DNA of 64,000 nucleotides from JBHGXV01 sp041920505 (GTDB lineage: Bacteria > Bacillota > Bacilli > Brevibacillales > Brevibacillaceae): contig JBHGXV010000007.1 in NCBI GenBank assembly GCA_041920505.1, positions 52,312 through 116,311 on the forward strand, given 5' to 3'. Shown here in pieces: positions 1 through 9,938 of the stretch. The stretch's first letter is position 1. Each line of letters starts with the position of its first letter. The translations under genes and the position numbers were made by a program. The notes under the pieces are model-generated. The model had not been told where the DNA came from and did not search any database. It was given only the letters and a program-made list of their open reading frames with translations.

Positions 1-2343
<2,343 letters not shown>

Positions 2344-2383
2344 CGTGCGGTGCAAGGGAGATCAGGAAGGAGACCAAATAATC

Positions 2384-3466
2384 ATGAACAAACCATCGAA
2401 ATCACGGACGGGCCGGCGCGTTGTCGCTCTCCTGTCCGCAACAGCGTTGGCCATTTCTCTTCTTACCGCCGGGTGCGGCAAGAGCGACGAGCAGGCGCAG
2501 CCCGCGCAGCCGGGTCAAACCCAGCCGGGAAACACGGATCAGTCGAACGATCCGCTGGCCCAGTTCCCGCCGGTCAAACTGCCATTTACCGTCGATCCGA
2601 AAGCCTCCATCGCCGACTACCAGGGCGGGAATGTGACCGGCAAAGAATTTGAAACCTTTTTGCGGACCATCGCCTTTTTTAACCCGGGACAGGGGCAGAT
2701 GATCGAGGCTGCGGACAAGAAGATGGTGGAAGATTTCGCCCGCCAGTACACGGCGACGAAACTTCTTGCCGGACGGGCCGACCAGACGGCAAAAGACGCC
2801 GCGCAAAAACAGGCGGAGACCTCGTACGACCGCTTGAAACAACAATACCTGACGATGCTGGGCAACGACGAGGCCAAATATGACAAATTGCTGCAAAATC
2901 AAGGGTTGAGCAAAGACGATGTCGTCGCGCAAATGACTCTGATCAACGAGTCGGTGGAAGTGCTGAAGAAAGGCATCACCGACGCCGACCTGAACAAGCT
3001 GTACGAAGCGGACAAGTCGGCGTACACGATGGCCTCCGTCCGCCACATTCTCATCTCGACCAAAGATCCGATGAGCGGCACGGAAAAACGGAAGCCGGAA
3101 GAAGCGCTCAAGCTGGCCAACGAGATCGAGGCCAAGCTGAAAAAGGGCGAGGATTTCGCCAAACTGGCCAAGCAATACTCCGAAGACCCGGGCAGCAAGG
3201 ACAACGGCGGACTGTACGAGAACGCGGATGTGAACGAATGGGTGCCGGAGTTTAAGAATGCCGCGCTCACCCTGCCGATCGGGCAAATCAGCGATCCGGT
3301 CAAAACCGATTACGGCTACCACATCATCAAGGTGGAAAAACGGGAAAAGAATGACCAGAAACTGCGGGAAAAAGCGATCGAAACCCGCTATGACACTTTC
3401 CTCAATACCGAACTGGCCAAGCAAGTCACCAAGTGGAATATTCCGGAAGTCAAGGCGGCGAAATGA
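2384..3466 (+). CDS. Lipoprotein PpiC-type peptidyl-prolyl isomerase (PrsA/SurA-like foldase)
   Basis: A 360-residue exported foldase, probably anchored to the outer face of the membrane, that helps secreted proteins fold. The start ATG is preceded by AAGGAG at 2367-2372. A basic N-region and hydrophobic stretch lead to a lipobox LLTAGC with Cys near 31. A Gln/Pro-rich linker follows, then a SurA-like helical part. A parvulin (PpiC rotamase) domain lies at about 215-320, recognised by VRHILIST, the FAKLAKQYSEDPGSKDNGG segment and the GYHIIKV end. It sits only 40 bp after mfd. B. subtilis has a similar gene (yacD) further along this region, so this may be a relocated equivalent. The alternative is a PrsA paralogue. 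Confidence 0.88.
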   Translation: MNKPSKSRTGRRVVALLSATALAISLLTAGCGKSDEQAQPAQPGQTQPGNTDQSNDPLAQFPPVKLPFTVDPKASIADYQGGNVTGKEFETFLRTIAFFNPGQGQMIEAADKKMVEDFARQYTATKLLAGRADQTAKDAAQKQAETSYDRLKQQYLTMLGNDEAKYDKLLQNQGLSKDDVVAQMTLINESVEVLKKGITDADLNKLYEADKSAYTMASVRHILISTKDPMSGTEKRKPEEALKLANEIEAKLKKGEDFAKLAKQYSEDPGSKDNGGLYENADVNEWVPEFKNAALTLPIGQISDPVKTDYGYHIIKVEKREKNDQKLREKAIETRYDTFLNTELAKQVTKWNIPEVKAAK

Positions 3467-3491
3467 CAGGGAACGCGATTCCCTGTTTTTT
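3467..3491 (+). terminator. Intrinsic terminator of the foldase gene
   Basis: The inverted repeat CAGGGAA / TTCCCTG with a CGCGA loop is followed directly by six T. It starts at the foldase stop codon. Confidence 0.85.
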
Positions 3492-3675
3492 CGTTTTGTC
3501 GCATATTCTTCATACCTAGGTGAATACTATAGTCACTCGCTACCACCCGGGGGAGAGTGTAACGATATTGGAAATCAGTAACCACAGAGCCGTTTGGTAA
3601 AAATCAGGGTTCACGGACAAAATACAGGTAAACCACTTGCGTGTACCACACAAATTCTCAAGAAAGCGAGGCAAC

Positions 3676-4224
3676 ATGACTATGAAGGCAACTGGTATCG
3701 TTCGTCGAATTGACGACCTCGGACGGGTCGTGATCCCGAAGGAAATTCGCCGCACCTTGCGCATTCGCGAAGGCGACCCACTTGAGATTTTTGTCGACCG
3801 TGACGGGGAAGTAATCTTGAAAAAGTATTCGCCCATCGGCGAATTGGGTGATTTTGCAAAAGAGTATGCGGATTCGCTCTATGAAAGCTTGAACCACGTG
3901 GTGTTGATCGCTGACCGGGACACGGTCATCGCCGTATCGGGCGCTTCGAAAAAGGATTATCTGGACAAGCCGATCGGCAGCTTGGTGGAAAAGGCTTTGG
4001 ATGAAAGGAAAAGCCGGTTGGAGAAAAACAGCGGCCAGTACGAAATTTGCCGTGATTTGAACGAACAGTATTCCTCCTTTGTGATCGCTCCCATCGTGGC
4101 GAGCGGGGACCCGATTGGTGCGGTCATTCTCCTGAGCAAGAACGAGACGACCAAGATGGGTGAACTGGAAACAAAAATGGCGGAAACGGCAGCCGGTTTC
4201 CTCGCCAAACAAATGGAGCAGTAA
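3676..4224 (+). CDS. spoVT: Stage V sporulation protein T (AbrB-type regulator)
   Basis: SpoVT is a forespore transcription factor that modulates SigmaG-dependent genes and spore coat and germination properties. The 182-residue product opens with the AbrB/MazE-type swapped-hairpin DNA-binding domain (GIVRRIDDLGRVVIPKEIR) and continues into a GAF-like C-terminal domain ending in AAGFLAKQMEQ, which is very close to the family. I chose the ATG at 3676, about 5 bases after AAAGCGAGG; a second in-frame ATG at 3682 gives the MKATGIV start used by B. subtilis. It is monocistronic, bounded by terminators. About 180 bp of non-coding DNA lies upstream, in which I could not identify a convincing SigmaG promoter. 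Confidence 0.96.
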   Translation: MTMKATGIVRRIDDLGRVVIPKEIRRTLRIREGDPLEIFVDRDGEVILKKYSPIGELGDFAKEYADSLYESLNHVVLIADRDTVIAVSGASKKDYLDKPIGSLVEKALDERKSRLEKNSGQYEICRDLNEQYSSFVIAPIVASGDPIGAVILLSKNETTKMGELETKMAETAAGFLAKQMEQ

Positions 4225-4239
4225 CCACAGACGGGACAG

Positions 4240-4273
4240 GCAGCCTCAAGAGTCGGGAGGCTGCTTTTCTTTC
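4240..4273 (+). terminator. Intrinsic terminator downstream of spoVT
   Basis: Perfect GCAGCCTC / GAGGCTGC stem with a 9-base loop, followed by TTTTCTTTC. Confidence 0.87.
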
Positions 4274-4332
4274 CGCTCGCACATGTATGACCCGGCTTGG
4301 CCATCGCCGGGTCTTCTTTATCTGTCGGGATG

Positions 4333-4341
4333 TGGTATAAT
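4333..4341 (+). promoter_or_regulatory. Extended -10 promoter for the yabM-like gene
   Basis: TGG immediately before a consensus TATAAT (4336-4341) forms an extended -10. No good -35 lies 16-18 bp upstream. It sits about 40 bp before the start codon. Confidence 0.6.
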
Positions 4342-4380
4342 GGACGCAGTTTTTGGGACGGAGAGGGGAACAACCGAACA

Positions 4381-6018
4381 ATGGCAACAGAGAGTAGTTC
4401 CAAACATTTTGTCAAAGGCGCCGCGATCCTGGGTATCGCCGGTTTGGTGTCCAAACTGCTGGGCGCGGTGTACCGGATTCCGTATCAAAATATCGCCGGT
4501 GACATAGGCTTGTACGTATACATGCAGGTGTATCCGTTGTACACCACCCTGTTGATTCTCGCGACCGCCGGTTTTCCTATCGCCATCTCCAAGATCGTGT
4601 CGGAGCGGTTGGCGCTGGGGGACGGGATCGGCGCGCGCCGGGCGTTTCGGGTAGCCAGTCTCGTGCTGGGCGTGCTTGGCGTTTTCTTCTTTTTCGTGCT
4701 GTACCTCGGTGCGCCGCTGATTGCCCGGTTCATGGGGGACGAGCACTTGGTGTTGCCGCTTCGCGCCGTCTCCTGGTCGTTGCCGCTGGTGCCGGTGGTG
4801 GCGATCATGCGCGGATATTTTCAGGGGTATCAAAACATGATGCCCACGGGCGTGTCGCAGGTGGCCGAGCAGTTGTTTCGCGTCATCTTTATTCTGGCGT
4901 CCGCCTACTGGATGATGACCGTTTACCACGATCCGTATCTGGCCGGTTCGGGTGCGGTTTTCGCCGCGTTCCCCGGCGCGCTGGCGGCGATCATGGTGTT
5001 GCTGGTCTACTGGCGGCGAACGTCGCGGCTGTACGGCAAACCGGAGGCGCTGTACGAAGCGCAGACCATCGAACCGTTGTCCAATCGGGCGTTGTTGCGC
5101 ACGCTGGTGAACTACGCCCTGCCGATTTGTGTGGGGGCCTTGGTGCTGCCGCTGATTCCGCTGGTGGACTCGATTACGGTGGTCAACATGTTGCGCTTCA
5201 GCGGAACGGACGAAAGCGCTGCGATTGTGCTCAAAGGGGCGTTTGACCGGGGGCAACCGCTGATCCAGTTCGGGACATTCTTCGCCACGTCGCTTTCGCT
5301 GGCGCTGGTTCCGGCGATCAGTGAAGCGGCCGCCCAGGGTAATCAACGGGTGATTGCCAGTCGGACGGAAGTGGCCTTGCGGCTGACGGCATTGTTGGGA
5401 CTGCCGGCGTCGTTCGGGCTGGCGTTGCTGGCAGAACCGATCAACGTGATGCTGTACGGCGACGCGAAAGGAACGGATGCGCTGGCGATCCAGGCGTTTA
5501 CGATCGTGTTTGCCACACTGGGGATCGCCACTTCGGGAATTTTGCAGGGGCTTGGCCGCGTCGGGCTCCCGGCCCGCCATCTGTTTTTCGGCGTGCTGAC
5601 CAAACTGGTGTTGAACGTGGCTTTGGTGCCGCTTCTGGGCATCTGCGGCGCGGCGCTGTCCACGGTGCTTTCCTATCTGGTGGCGATGCTGCTCAATCTG
5701 GCGGCCATCGCCCGTCACACTGGCGTGGTCATCGACTTCCGCAAAATGCTGGGAAAACCGTTTGTCGCCGTGATGGTCATGACCGTGTTGGTGTTGATCG
5801 TCGAGAGCAGCCTCAACACCGCACTGGCCGGATACGTGCATTCGGTACGCCTGCTGCACACGGCCGTTGGCCTGTTTGCCGTCGGCACCGGCGGGCTTGT
5901 CTACCTGTTGGCGCTGTTGTGGACAGGAGGGGTGACGCGCGCGGATTTGCGCTTTTTGCCGAAAAGCGAACGGTTGATCGGCGCGTTGTCCCGCTTTCGC
6001 TTGCTTCGTGAAGAGTAA
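4381..6018 (+). CDS. MOP-superfamily flippase, YabM/SpoVB-like polysaccharide or lipid II-type exporter
   Basis: A 545-residue polytopic membrane protein with roughly 14 hydrophobic segments. It belongs to the MurJ/SpoVB/Wzx group that flips lipid-linked sugars across the cytoplasmic membrane. The N-terminus (FVKGAAILGIAGLVSKLLGAVYRIP) is the typical SpoVB/YabM opening. The ATG at 4381 follows GAGAGGGG. The frame is open further upstream, but such a start would precede the -10 box at 4336. The position between spoVT and mazG identifies it with B. subtilis yabM. The substrate cannot be read from sequence; a role in spore-cortex or cell-wall precursor transport is inferred. Confidence 0.9.
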   Translation: MATESSSKHFVKGAAILGIAGLVSKLLGAVYRIPYQNIAGDIGLYVYMQVYPLYTTLLILATAGFPIAISKIVSERLALGDGIGARRAFRVASLVLGVLGVFFFFVLYLGAPLIARFMGDEHLVLPLRAVSWSLPLVPVVAIMRGYFQGYQNMMPTGVSQVAEQLFRVIFILASAYWMMTVYHDPYLAGSGAVFAAFPGALAAIMVLLVYWRRTSRLYGKPEALYEAQTIEPLSNRALLRTLVNYALPICVGALVLPLIPLVDSITVVNMLRFSGTDESAAIVLKGAFDRGQPLIQFGTFFATSLSLALVPAISEAAAQGNQRVIASRTEVALRLTALLGLPASFGLALLAEPINVMLYGDAKGTDALAIQAFTIVFATLGIATSGILQGLGRVGLPARHLFFGVLTKLVLNVALVPLLGICGAALSTVLSYLVAMLLNLAAIARHTGVVIDFRKMLGKPFVAVMVMTVLVLIVESSLNTALAGYVHSVRLLHTAVGLFAVGTGGLVYLLALLWTGGVTRADLRFLPKSERLIGALSRFRLLREE

Positions 6019-6042
6019 TTTGCCGTGAAGGAGGCTTTTTGT

Positions 6043-7512
6043 ATGCCTGCAAAGATACACGTGGTCGGACTGGGGGCCGGGGACCTCGACCAACTGCCGC
6101 TGGGCAGCTACCGGTTGCTGAAACAAGCGTCGGCCCTTTACCTGCGCACCCGGGAGCATCCCGTGGTGGAGCAGTTGGCGAAGGAAGGCATCCGCTTCGA
6201 ATCGTTTGACGAGGTGTACGAGCGGCATGGCACCTTTGACGCCGTCTATTCGACGATTGCCGCAGAACTGTTGTACCGGGCGAAACAATACGGAAAGATC
6301 GTCTATGCCGTACCCGGCCATCCGCTGGTGGCCGAGCGCACGGTCCAGTTGCTGCTGCAGGAAGGAGCGGCGCAGGACGTGGCGATCGAGATCAGCGGAG
6401 GGCAAAGTTTTCTCGACCCGTTGTTCGCACGGCTGAAGATCGACCCGATCGAAGGCTTCGCGCTGTTGGATGCCACCAGCTTGCGCGCGGACCAGGTTAA
6501 TCCGCGTTTGCACACTGTCATCGCCCAGGTGTACGACAAACTGGTCGCCTCCGACGTCAAACTGACGTTGATGGAGGTGTTTGGGGACGAGTATCCTGTC
6601 ACGGTGGTCACGGCGGTCGGCGTAGCCGGTCTGGAACGGGTGGAGACGATACCGCTGTACGAGTTGGACAGGGTCGATCATCTCGGCAATCTGTCCCTCG
6701 TCTATGTCGCACCCAGCGATGACCCGGCGGTGTGGAACCGCCAGTTCCCCCGCCTCAAAGAGATTGTCGCGATTTTGCGCAGTCCAAATGGGTGTCCGTG
6801 GGACCGGGAGCAGACGCACCAGAGCATCCGCAAAAACCTGTTGGAGGAAACCTACGAAGTGCTGGAGACGATCGACGACGACGATCCGGACGCGATGTGC
6901 GAAGAACTGGGCGACTTGCTGATGCAGATCATGCTGCATGCCCAGATGGCTGCCGAAGACGGTTACTTCACGGTAGAGGACGTGATCGCCGGTCTCAACG
7001 AAAAACTGATTCGACGCCATCCGCACGTCTTTGGCGACAAAAACGCCAACGACGCGGGCGAGGCCCTGGCCAACTGGCAACAGATCAAGGCAGAGGAGAA
7101 AGCGGCCAAAGGCATCGACGTCGCCGCCCAATCGCAGTTGGACGGGATTCCGCGCGATCTGCCGGCGCTGATGTCCGCCTACAAGCTGCAGAAAAAAGCG
7201 GCGGAGGTGGGCTTCGACTGGGACGACATCGCCGATGTGTACCGCAAGATCGAAGAAGAGTATCAGGAATTGCGGCAGGCGGCTCCCGAAGAGCGCACCG
7301 GCGAGTTGGGCGACCTTTTGTTTGCCGTGGTCAACCTGGCCCGCTTCCTGAAAGTGGACCCGGAGGAAGCGTTGTCGCTCACCAACCGCAAGTTTAAGCG
7401 CCGGTTTTCCTACATTGAACAAAAGTTGCGCGAATCCAACCGCACATTTGCCGACACGAATCTCGCGGAGATGGACCGCTGGTGGGAAGAGGCGAAAACA
7501 CGGGTGGAATAA
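6043..7512 (+). CDS. yabN: Two-domain protein: tetrapyrrole-methylase-like domain plus MazG nucleotide pyrophosphohydrolase (YabN)
   Basis: A 489-residue fusion. Residues about 1-225 match the SAM-dependent tetrapyrrole (corrin/porphyrin) methylase fold, with VVGLGAGDLDQLP and the YAVPGHPLVAE motif. The rest carries two MazG units, the first with KNLLEETYEVLETID followed by ELGDLLMQI, the second with KIEEEYQELRQA and ELGDLLFAV. MazG hydrolyses nucleoside triphosphates to monophosphates and diphosphate, cleaning the nucleotide pool; the role of the methylase domain in this fusion is not established. The ATG at 6043 has AAGGAGG at 6027-6033; the in-frame GTG upstream overlaps that site and is rejected. 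Same order as B. subtilis. Confidence 0.95.
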   Translation: MPAKIHVVGLGAGDLDQLPLGSYRLLKQASALYLRTREHPVVEQLAKEGIRFESFDEVYERHGTFDAVYSTIAAELLYRAKQYGKIVYAVPGHPLVAERTVQLLLQEGAAQDVAIEISGGQSFLDPLFARLKIDPIEGFALLDATSLRADQVNPRLHTVIAQVYDKLVASDVKLTLMEVFGDEYPVTVVTAVGVAGLERVETIPLYELDRVDHLGNLSLVYVAPSDDPAVWNRQFPRLKEIVAILRSPNGCPWDREQTHQSIRKNLLEETYEVLETIDDDDPDAMCEELGDLLMQIMLHAQMAAEDGYFTVEDVIAGLNEKLIRRHPHVFGDKNANDAGEALANWQQIKAEEKAAKGIDVAAQSQLDGIPRDLPALMSAYKLQKKAAEVGFDWDDIADVYRKIEEEYQELRQAAPEERTGELGDLLFAVVNLARFLKVDPEEALSLTNRKFKRRFSYIEQKLRESNRTFADTNLAEMDRWWEEAKTRVE

Positions 7513-7542
7513 AGCGTACATATCGGGAAAGGAGTGCAGCAG

Positions 7543-7836
7543 ATGAGATTGGACAAATATCTGAAAGTCTCCCGCCTGATCAAACGGCGCACCCTGGCCA
7601 AGGACGTCTGCGACCAGGGGCGGATCGAGATCAACGACCGCCCGGCGAAGGCGTCCAGCACGGTGAAAGTGGGGGACAAGCTGGCGATTCGCTTCGGCCA
7701 GAAGATCGTCACCGTGCTGGTGGAGGACATCAAGGAAAATCCGCGCAAGGAAGAGGCCGCATCGCTGTACCGCGTCATCGGCGAAGTGCCCGTTCCGCGC
7801 GACGAGAAAGAGGAAGAAGACTACCTGAAGGGGTAG
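7543..7836 (+). CDS. rqcP: S4-domain RNA-binding protein RqcP (YabO)
   Basis: A 97-residue S4-type RNA-binding protein (MRLDKYLKVSRLIKRRT opening, the typical S4 helices). In B. subtilis YabO/RqcP works with RqcH on obstructed 50S subunits, promoting C-terminal alanine tailing in ribosome quality control. The ATG at 7543 is 8 bases after AAAGGAG at 7528-7534. It lies 30 bp after yabN, probably in the same transcript, and ends in an acidic tail (DEKEEEDYLKG). The gene's last codons form one arm of a hairpin. Confidence 0.93.
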   Translation: MRLDKYLKVSRLIKRRTLAKDVCDQGRIEINDRPAKASSTVKVGDKLAIRFGQKIVTVLVEDIKENPRKEEAASLYRVIGEVPVPRDEKEEEDYLKG

Positions 7837-7841
7837 TCTTC
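7816..7841 (+). terminator. Hairpin at the end of rqcP (possible terminator)
   Basis: GAAGACTACC / GGTAGTCTTC is a perfect 10-bp stem with a 6-base loop overlapping the stop codon. The downstream tract (TGTTCTAAA) is T-poor, so termination strength is uncertain. Confidence 0.5.
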
Positions 7842-7929
7842 TGTTCTAAACGGACATCCCCCTCCATAACATGGTACAAGAACGGCACGTCGTTGGCCGA
7901 AAGCTTCATCAAACCAAGGAGGGCTTGCG

Positions 7930-8220
7930 ATGATCGACCAAACCCAAAACAAACGGCCTCGCCATGAAGTTGTCATGATCAACCGGCGCAGCTTGGCGAT
8001 ATCTGGGGTAAAAAACGTCGAGAGTTTCGACAGCGAGGAGTTTTTGTTGGAGACGGAAGGCGGCTTCATGACGATTCGGGGGCAAAACCTGCACATGAAA
8101 AATCTCAGTCTGGAGACGGGGGAAGTGGCCATCGAAGGGCTGGTGCACGAAATGGGCTATCTCGAACAAGGACAGGCGGGGGACAGATCGAAGGGGTTCT
8201 TCGGTAAGTTGTTCAAGTGA
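7930..8220 (+). CDS. yabP: Sporulation protein YabP
   Basis: A 96-residue member of the YabP/YqfC sporulation family, small SigmaE-controlled mother-cell proteins of unknown molecular function. The conserved core reads RRSLAISGVKNVESFDSEEFLLETE and MTIRGQNLHMKNLSLETGEVAIEG. The ATG follows AAGGAGGG at 7917-7924. About 90 bp of leader after the rqcP hairpin holds a weak SigmaE-like pair (TCTAAA, 14 bp, CATAAC at 7865), noted only as a possibility. It overlaps yabQ by 4 bp, so the two are translationally coupled. Confidence 0.93.
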   Translation: MIDQTQNKRPRHEVVMINRRSLAISGVKNVESFDSEEFLLETEGGFMTIRGQNLHMKNLSLETGEVAIEGLVHEMGYLEQGQAGDRSKGFFGKLFK

Positions 8221-8789
8221 CCATCTCCGTTCAGATCCAGACCGTCGTGTACATGTCGCTGTGCGGCGTCCTGATGGGCATGGGGCTTGACACGTATCAG
8301 GTCTTCAGGGCAAAGGGGCGCTTCCCGTCGTGGCTGGTGTTTTTGCTTGATGTGCTTTTCTGGATTGCCAGCATTGGCCTCGTCTTTTTTGTGCTTGTCC
8401 GGGTGAATGACGGCATCGTCCGTTTCCCGGTCTTTCTTAGCATCTTCGCTGGCGGATGGCTGTACTTCGTCCTAGGAAGCAAGGCGTATATTCAACTGTT
8501 GCTGGCTGTGATAAAATTCTTAAGGTGGCTGTATCGCACCATTTTGTCTATCATTGACACCCTGATCGTTCGGCCGGTTCTGTTTCTGTACCGGTTGGTC
8601 TGGATGTTGCTTACGTTCCTTGTCTCCCTGTTGGCGACGATTGGCAACTTCTTGTGGAAAGTCGTCGTGATGTTGACCAGTCCGTTTCGCAGATGGGGTC
8701 GGAACATGGGGAAAAATATAGGCCGTTTTGGAGCAGGGGTTTGGACGCGGCTGAAGAAATGGGTATACCTGGGGAAAAAGCGAGAGTAA
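8217..8789 (+). CDS. yabQ: Spore cortex biosynthesis membrane protein YabQ
   Basis: A 190-residue membrane protein with about five hydrophobic segments in the first 145 residues, then a basic tail (RRWGRNMGKNIGRF). It matches YabQ, a mother-cell membrane protein needed for cortex formation in B. subtilis. The GTG start overlaps the yabP stop (GTGA), and its ribosome-binding site would lie inside yabP. Synteny with yabP upstream and divIC downstream supports the call. Confidence 0.9.
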   Translation: MTISVQIQTVVYMSLCGVLMGMGLDTYQVFRAKGRFPSWLVFLLDVLFWIASIGLVFFVLVRVNDGIVRFPVFLSIFAGGWLYFVLGSKAYIQLLLAVIKFLRWLYRTILSIIDTLIVRPVLFLYRLVWMLLTFLVSLLATIGNFLWKVVVMLTSPFRRWGRNMGKNIGRFGAGVWTRLKKWVYLGKKRE

Positions 8790-8812
8790 TTCGGGCAAAG
8801 GTGGCGACACGG

Positions 8813-9121
8813 ATGAAACAACCCCCTTCCCAATCGCATAAGCAAAAGCAGAAGCGTCGGATACGCTGGGTTCTGTTTATCGTGTTGTGCATCGCCGTAT
8901 GGACGGGCTATACCGCCTACCTGCAGAGCAAGGCACTAGCGGCCAAGGAGGAAGAACTGCAGGCATTGCAGCAGGAAGCCGCCGCCGCACAACAGACGCA
9001 GGCGGAGTTGATGTACAAGGTAAGCCGTCTCAACGACCAGGAGTACATCGCCGAACTGGCCCGCAAATACTACTTTTTATCCAAACCGGGTGAAATCTTA
9101 TACGTCCTTCCCGAGAAATAA
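8813..9121 (+). CDS. divIC: Septum formation initiator DivIC (FtsB family)
   Basis: A 102-residue bitopic division protein: a basic cytoplasmic start (QSHKQKQKRR), one transmembrane segment (about 23-40, WVLFIVLCIAVWTGYTAYL), then an extracytoplasmic coiled coil (AAKEEELQALQQEAAAAQQTQAEL) and the short ELARKYYFLSKPGE motif typical of FtsB/DivIC. DivIC partners DivIB and FtsL in the divisome. I chose the ATG at 8813 because it gives the family length and has AAAGGTGG about 9 bases upstream; the frame is open into yabQ. Confidence 0.93.
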   Translation: MKQPPSQSHKQKQKRRIRWVLFIVLCIAVWTGYTAYLQSKALAAKEEELQALQQEAAAAQQTQAELMYKVSRLNDQEYIAELARKYYFLSKPGEILYVLPEK

Positions 9122-9137
9122 TCGGGCTGAGCCTCCG

Positions 9138-9167
9138 TTGACATGCTTTTTTTCCTTCCTTTATAAT
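9138..9167 (+). promoter_or_regulatory. SigmaA promoter of yabR
   Basis: Consensus TTGACA (9138-9143) and consensus TATAAT (9162-9167) separated by 18 bp, placed just after divIC and about 47 bp before the yabR start. Confidence 0.9.
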
Positions 9168-9213
9168 TTAAATGTTCGTATTATTTTTGATAAAAGGGAG
9201 GCTTTCCACGTTC

Positions 9214-9579
9214 ATGGGAATTGAAGTGGGCAGCAAACTGGAAGGAAAAGTAACGGGAATCACCAACTTCGGAGCATTCGTCGAGCTGCCTGGAGGTGTC
9301 ACCGGACTGGTTCATATCAGCGAGATTGCCGATACGTATGTCAAGGACATTCATGAACACCTGAAGATCGGGGACATCGTTACCGTGAAGGTCATGAATA
9401 TCCGGGACGGCAAGATCGGTCTCTCGATCAAAAAAGCGGTAGATCGTCCGGAGCGGCCTCGTCATGCGCGCGAACGTGGAGATGCTTTTGAAGAAAAATT
9501 GAGTCGCTTTCTCAAGGACAGTGAGGATCGGCAATCCTCCCTTCGGAAAAATCTTGACAAAAAAGGACGCGGCCGTTGA
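9214..9579 (+). CDS. yabR: S1-domain RNA-binding protein YabR
   Basis: A 121-residue protein with a single S1 OB-fold (about 1-75: GSKLEGKVTGITNFGAFVEL, GLVHISEIAD, VKVMNIRDGKIGLSIK) and a charged tail (ERPRHARERGDAFEEKL). Such general-stress-type S1 proteins bind RNA and may associate with the ribosome. The ATG at 9214 is 12 bases after AAAAGGGAGG; an upstream in-frame start would fall almost on the predicted transcription start. It has its own strong promoter and terminator. Confidence 0.93.
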   Translation: MGIEVGSKLEGKVTGITNFGAFVELPGGVTGLVHISEIADTYVKDIHEHLKIGDIVTVKVMNIRDGKIGLSIKKAVDRPERPRHARERGDAFEEKLSRFLKDSEDRQSSLRKNLDKKGRGR

Positions 9580-9602
9580 CAGCCGCCTGAACAAAAGATG
9601 CG

Positions 9603-9629
9603 AAAGTGGCGCGGGGACGCCACTTTTTT
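9603..9629 (+). terminator. Intrinsic terminator of yabR
   Basis: AAAGTGGCG / CGCCACTTT stem with a short G-rich loop, running into six T. Confidence 0.88.
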
Positions 9630-9760
9630 ACATACGGCTTCACCAAAAAATGGGAGGGGAAAAAACTCCAAAAATGACGACAAAAATAGGAAGGTCATCT
9701 CGAAATCGTGACGAATATATATGGTAAAGCCCGTTTCACGAAGCGCGAATCACCTGACGG

Positions 9761-9793
9761 CCGACGTTGAACGCAAAACGTCGGTTTTTTTTT
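9761..9793 (+). terminator. Second intrinsic terminator in the yabR-spoIIE gap
   Basis: CCGACGTT / AACGTCGG stem, 8-base loop, then nine T. The 130 bases between the two terminators hold only a 25-codon open frame with no clear start signals. Either this is a tandem backup terminator or a small transcript ends here; no tRNA is visible, unlike the equivalent B. subtilis gap. Confidence 0.85.
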
Positions 9794-9834
9794 GTGCGCT
9801 GAAACAGAAGAAGGCTTTGAGCAAAAGAGGAATT

Positions 9835-9901
9835 TGTCGGACGATTCCTGGAATATTCGTCCAATCTTTTGACAAATTTTCTCGGCGCCCCTTCGTATAA
9901 T
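9835..9901 (+). promoter_or_regulatory. spoIIE promoter: SigmaA elements at 21-bp spacing with Spo0A-box-like sequences
   Basis: TTGACA (9869-9874) and TATAAT (9896-9901) are both consensus but are 21 bp apart instead of about 17. This is the known design of the Spo0A-activated spoIIE promoter of B. subtilis. TTTGACA over the -35 and TGTCGGA at 9835-9841 each match the 0A box (TGTCGAA or its complement) at 6 of 7 positions. Activation by Spo0A~P is inferred. Confidence 0.8.
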
Positions 9902-9938
9902 GGGAACCAAATTCTCAGGAACGGGTGGTGCTAAGCGT

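Noticed and set aside
4318..7521. Very long open frame on the minus strand (over 1000 codons) opposite yabM and yabN
   Set aside because: It is a GC-rich antisense shadow: no family motif, no ribosome-binding site, and both plus-strand genes are strongly recognised and syntenic.
7850..7875. SigmaE promoter upstream of yabP
   Set aside because: Only a weak match (TCTAAA, 14 bp, CATAAC); mentioned with the gene but not called as a feature.
9650..9727. 25-codon frame between yabR and spoIIE
   Set aside because: GGAGG lies inside rather than upstream of the frame, and nothing supports translation.
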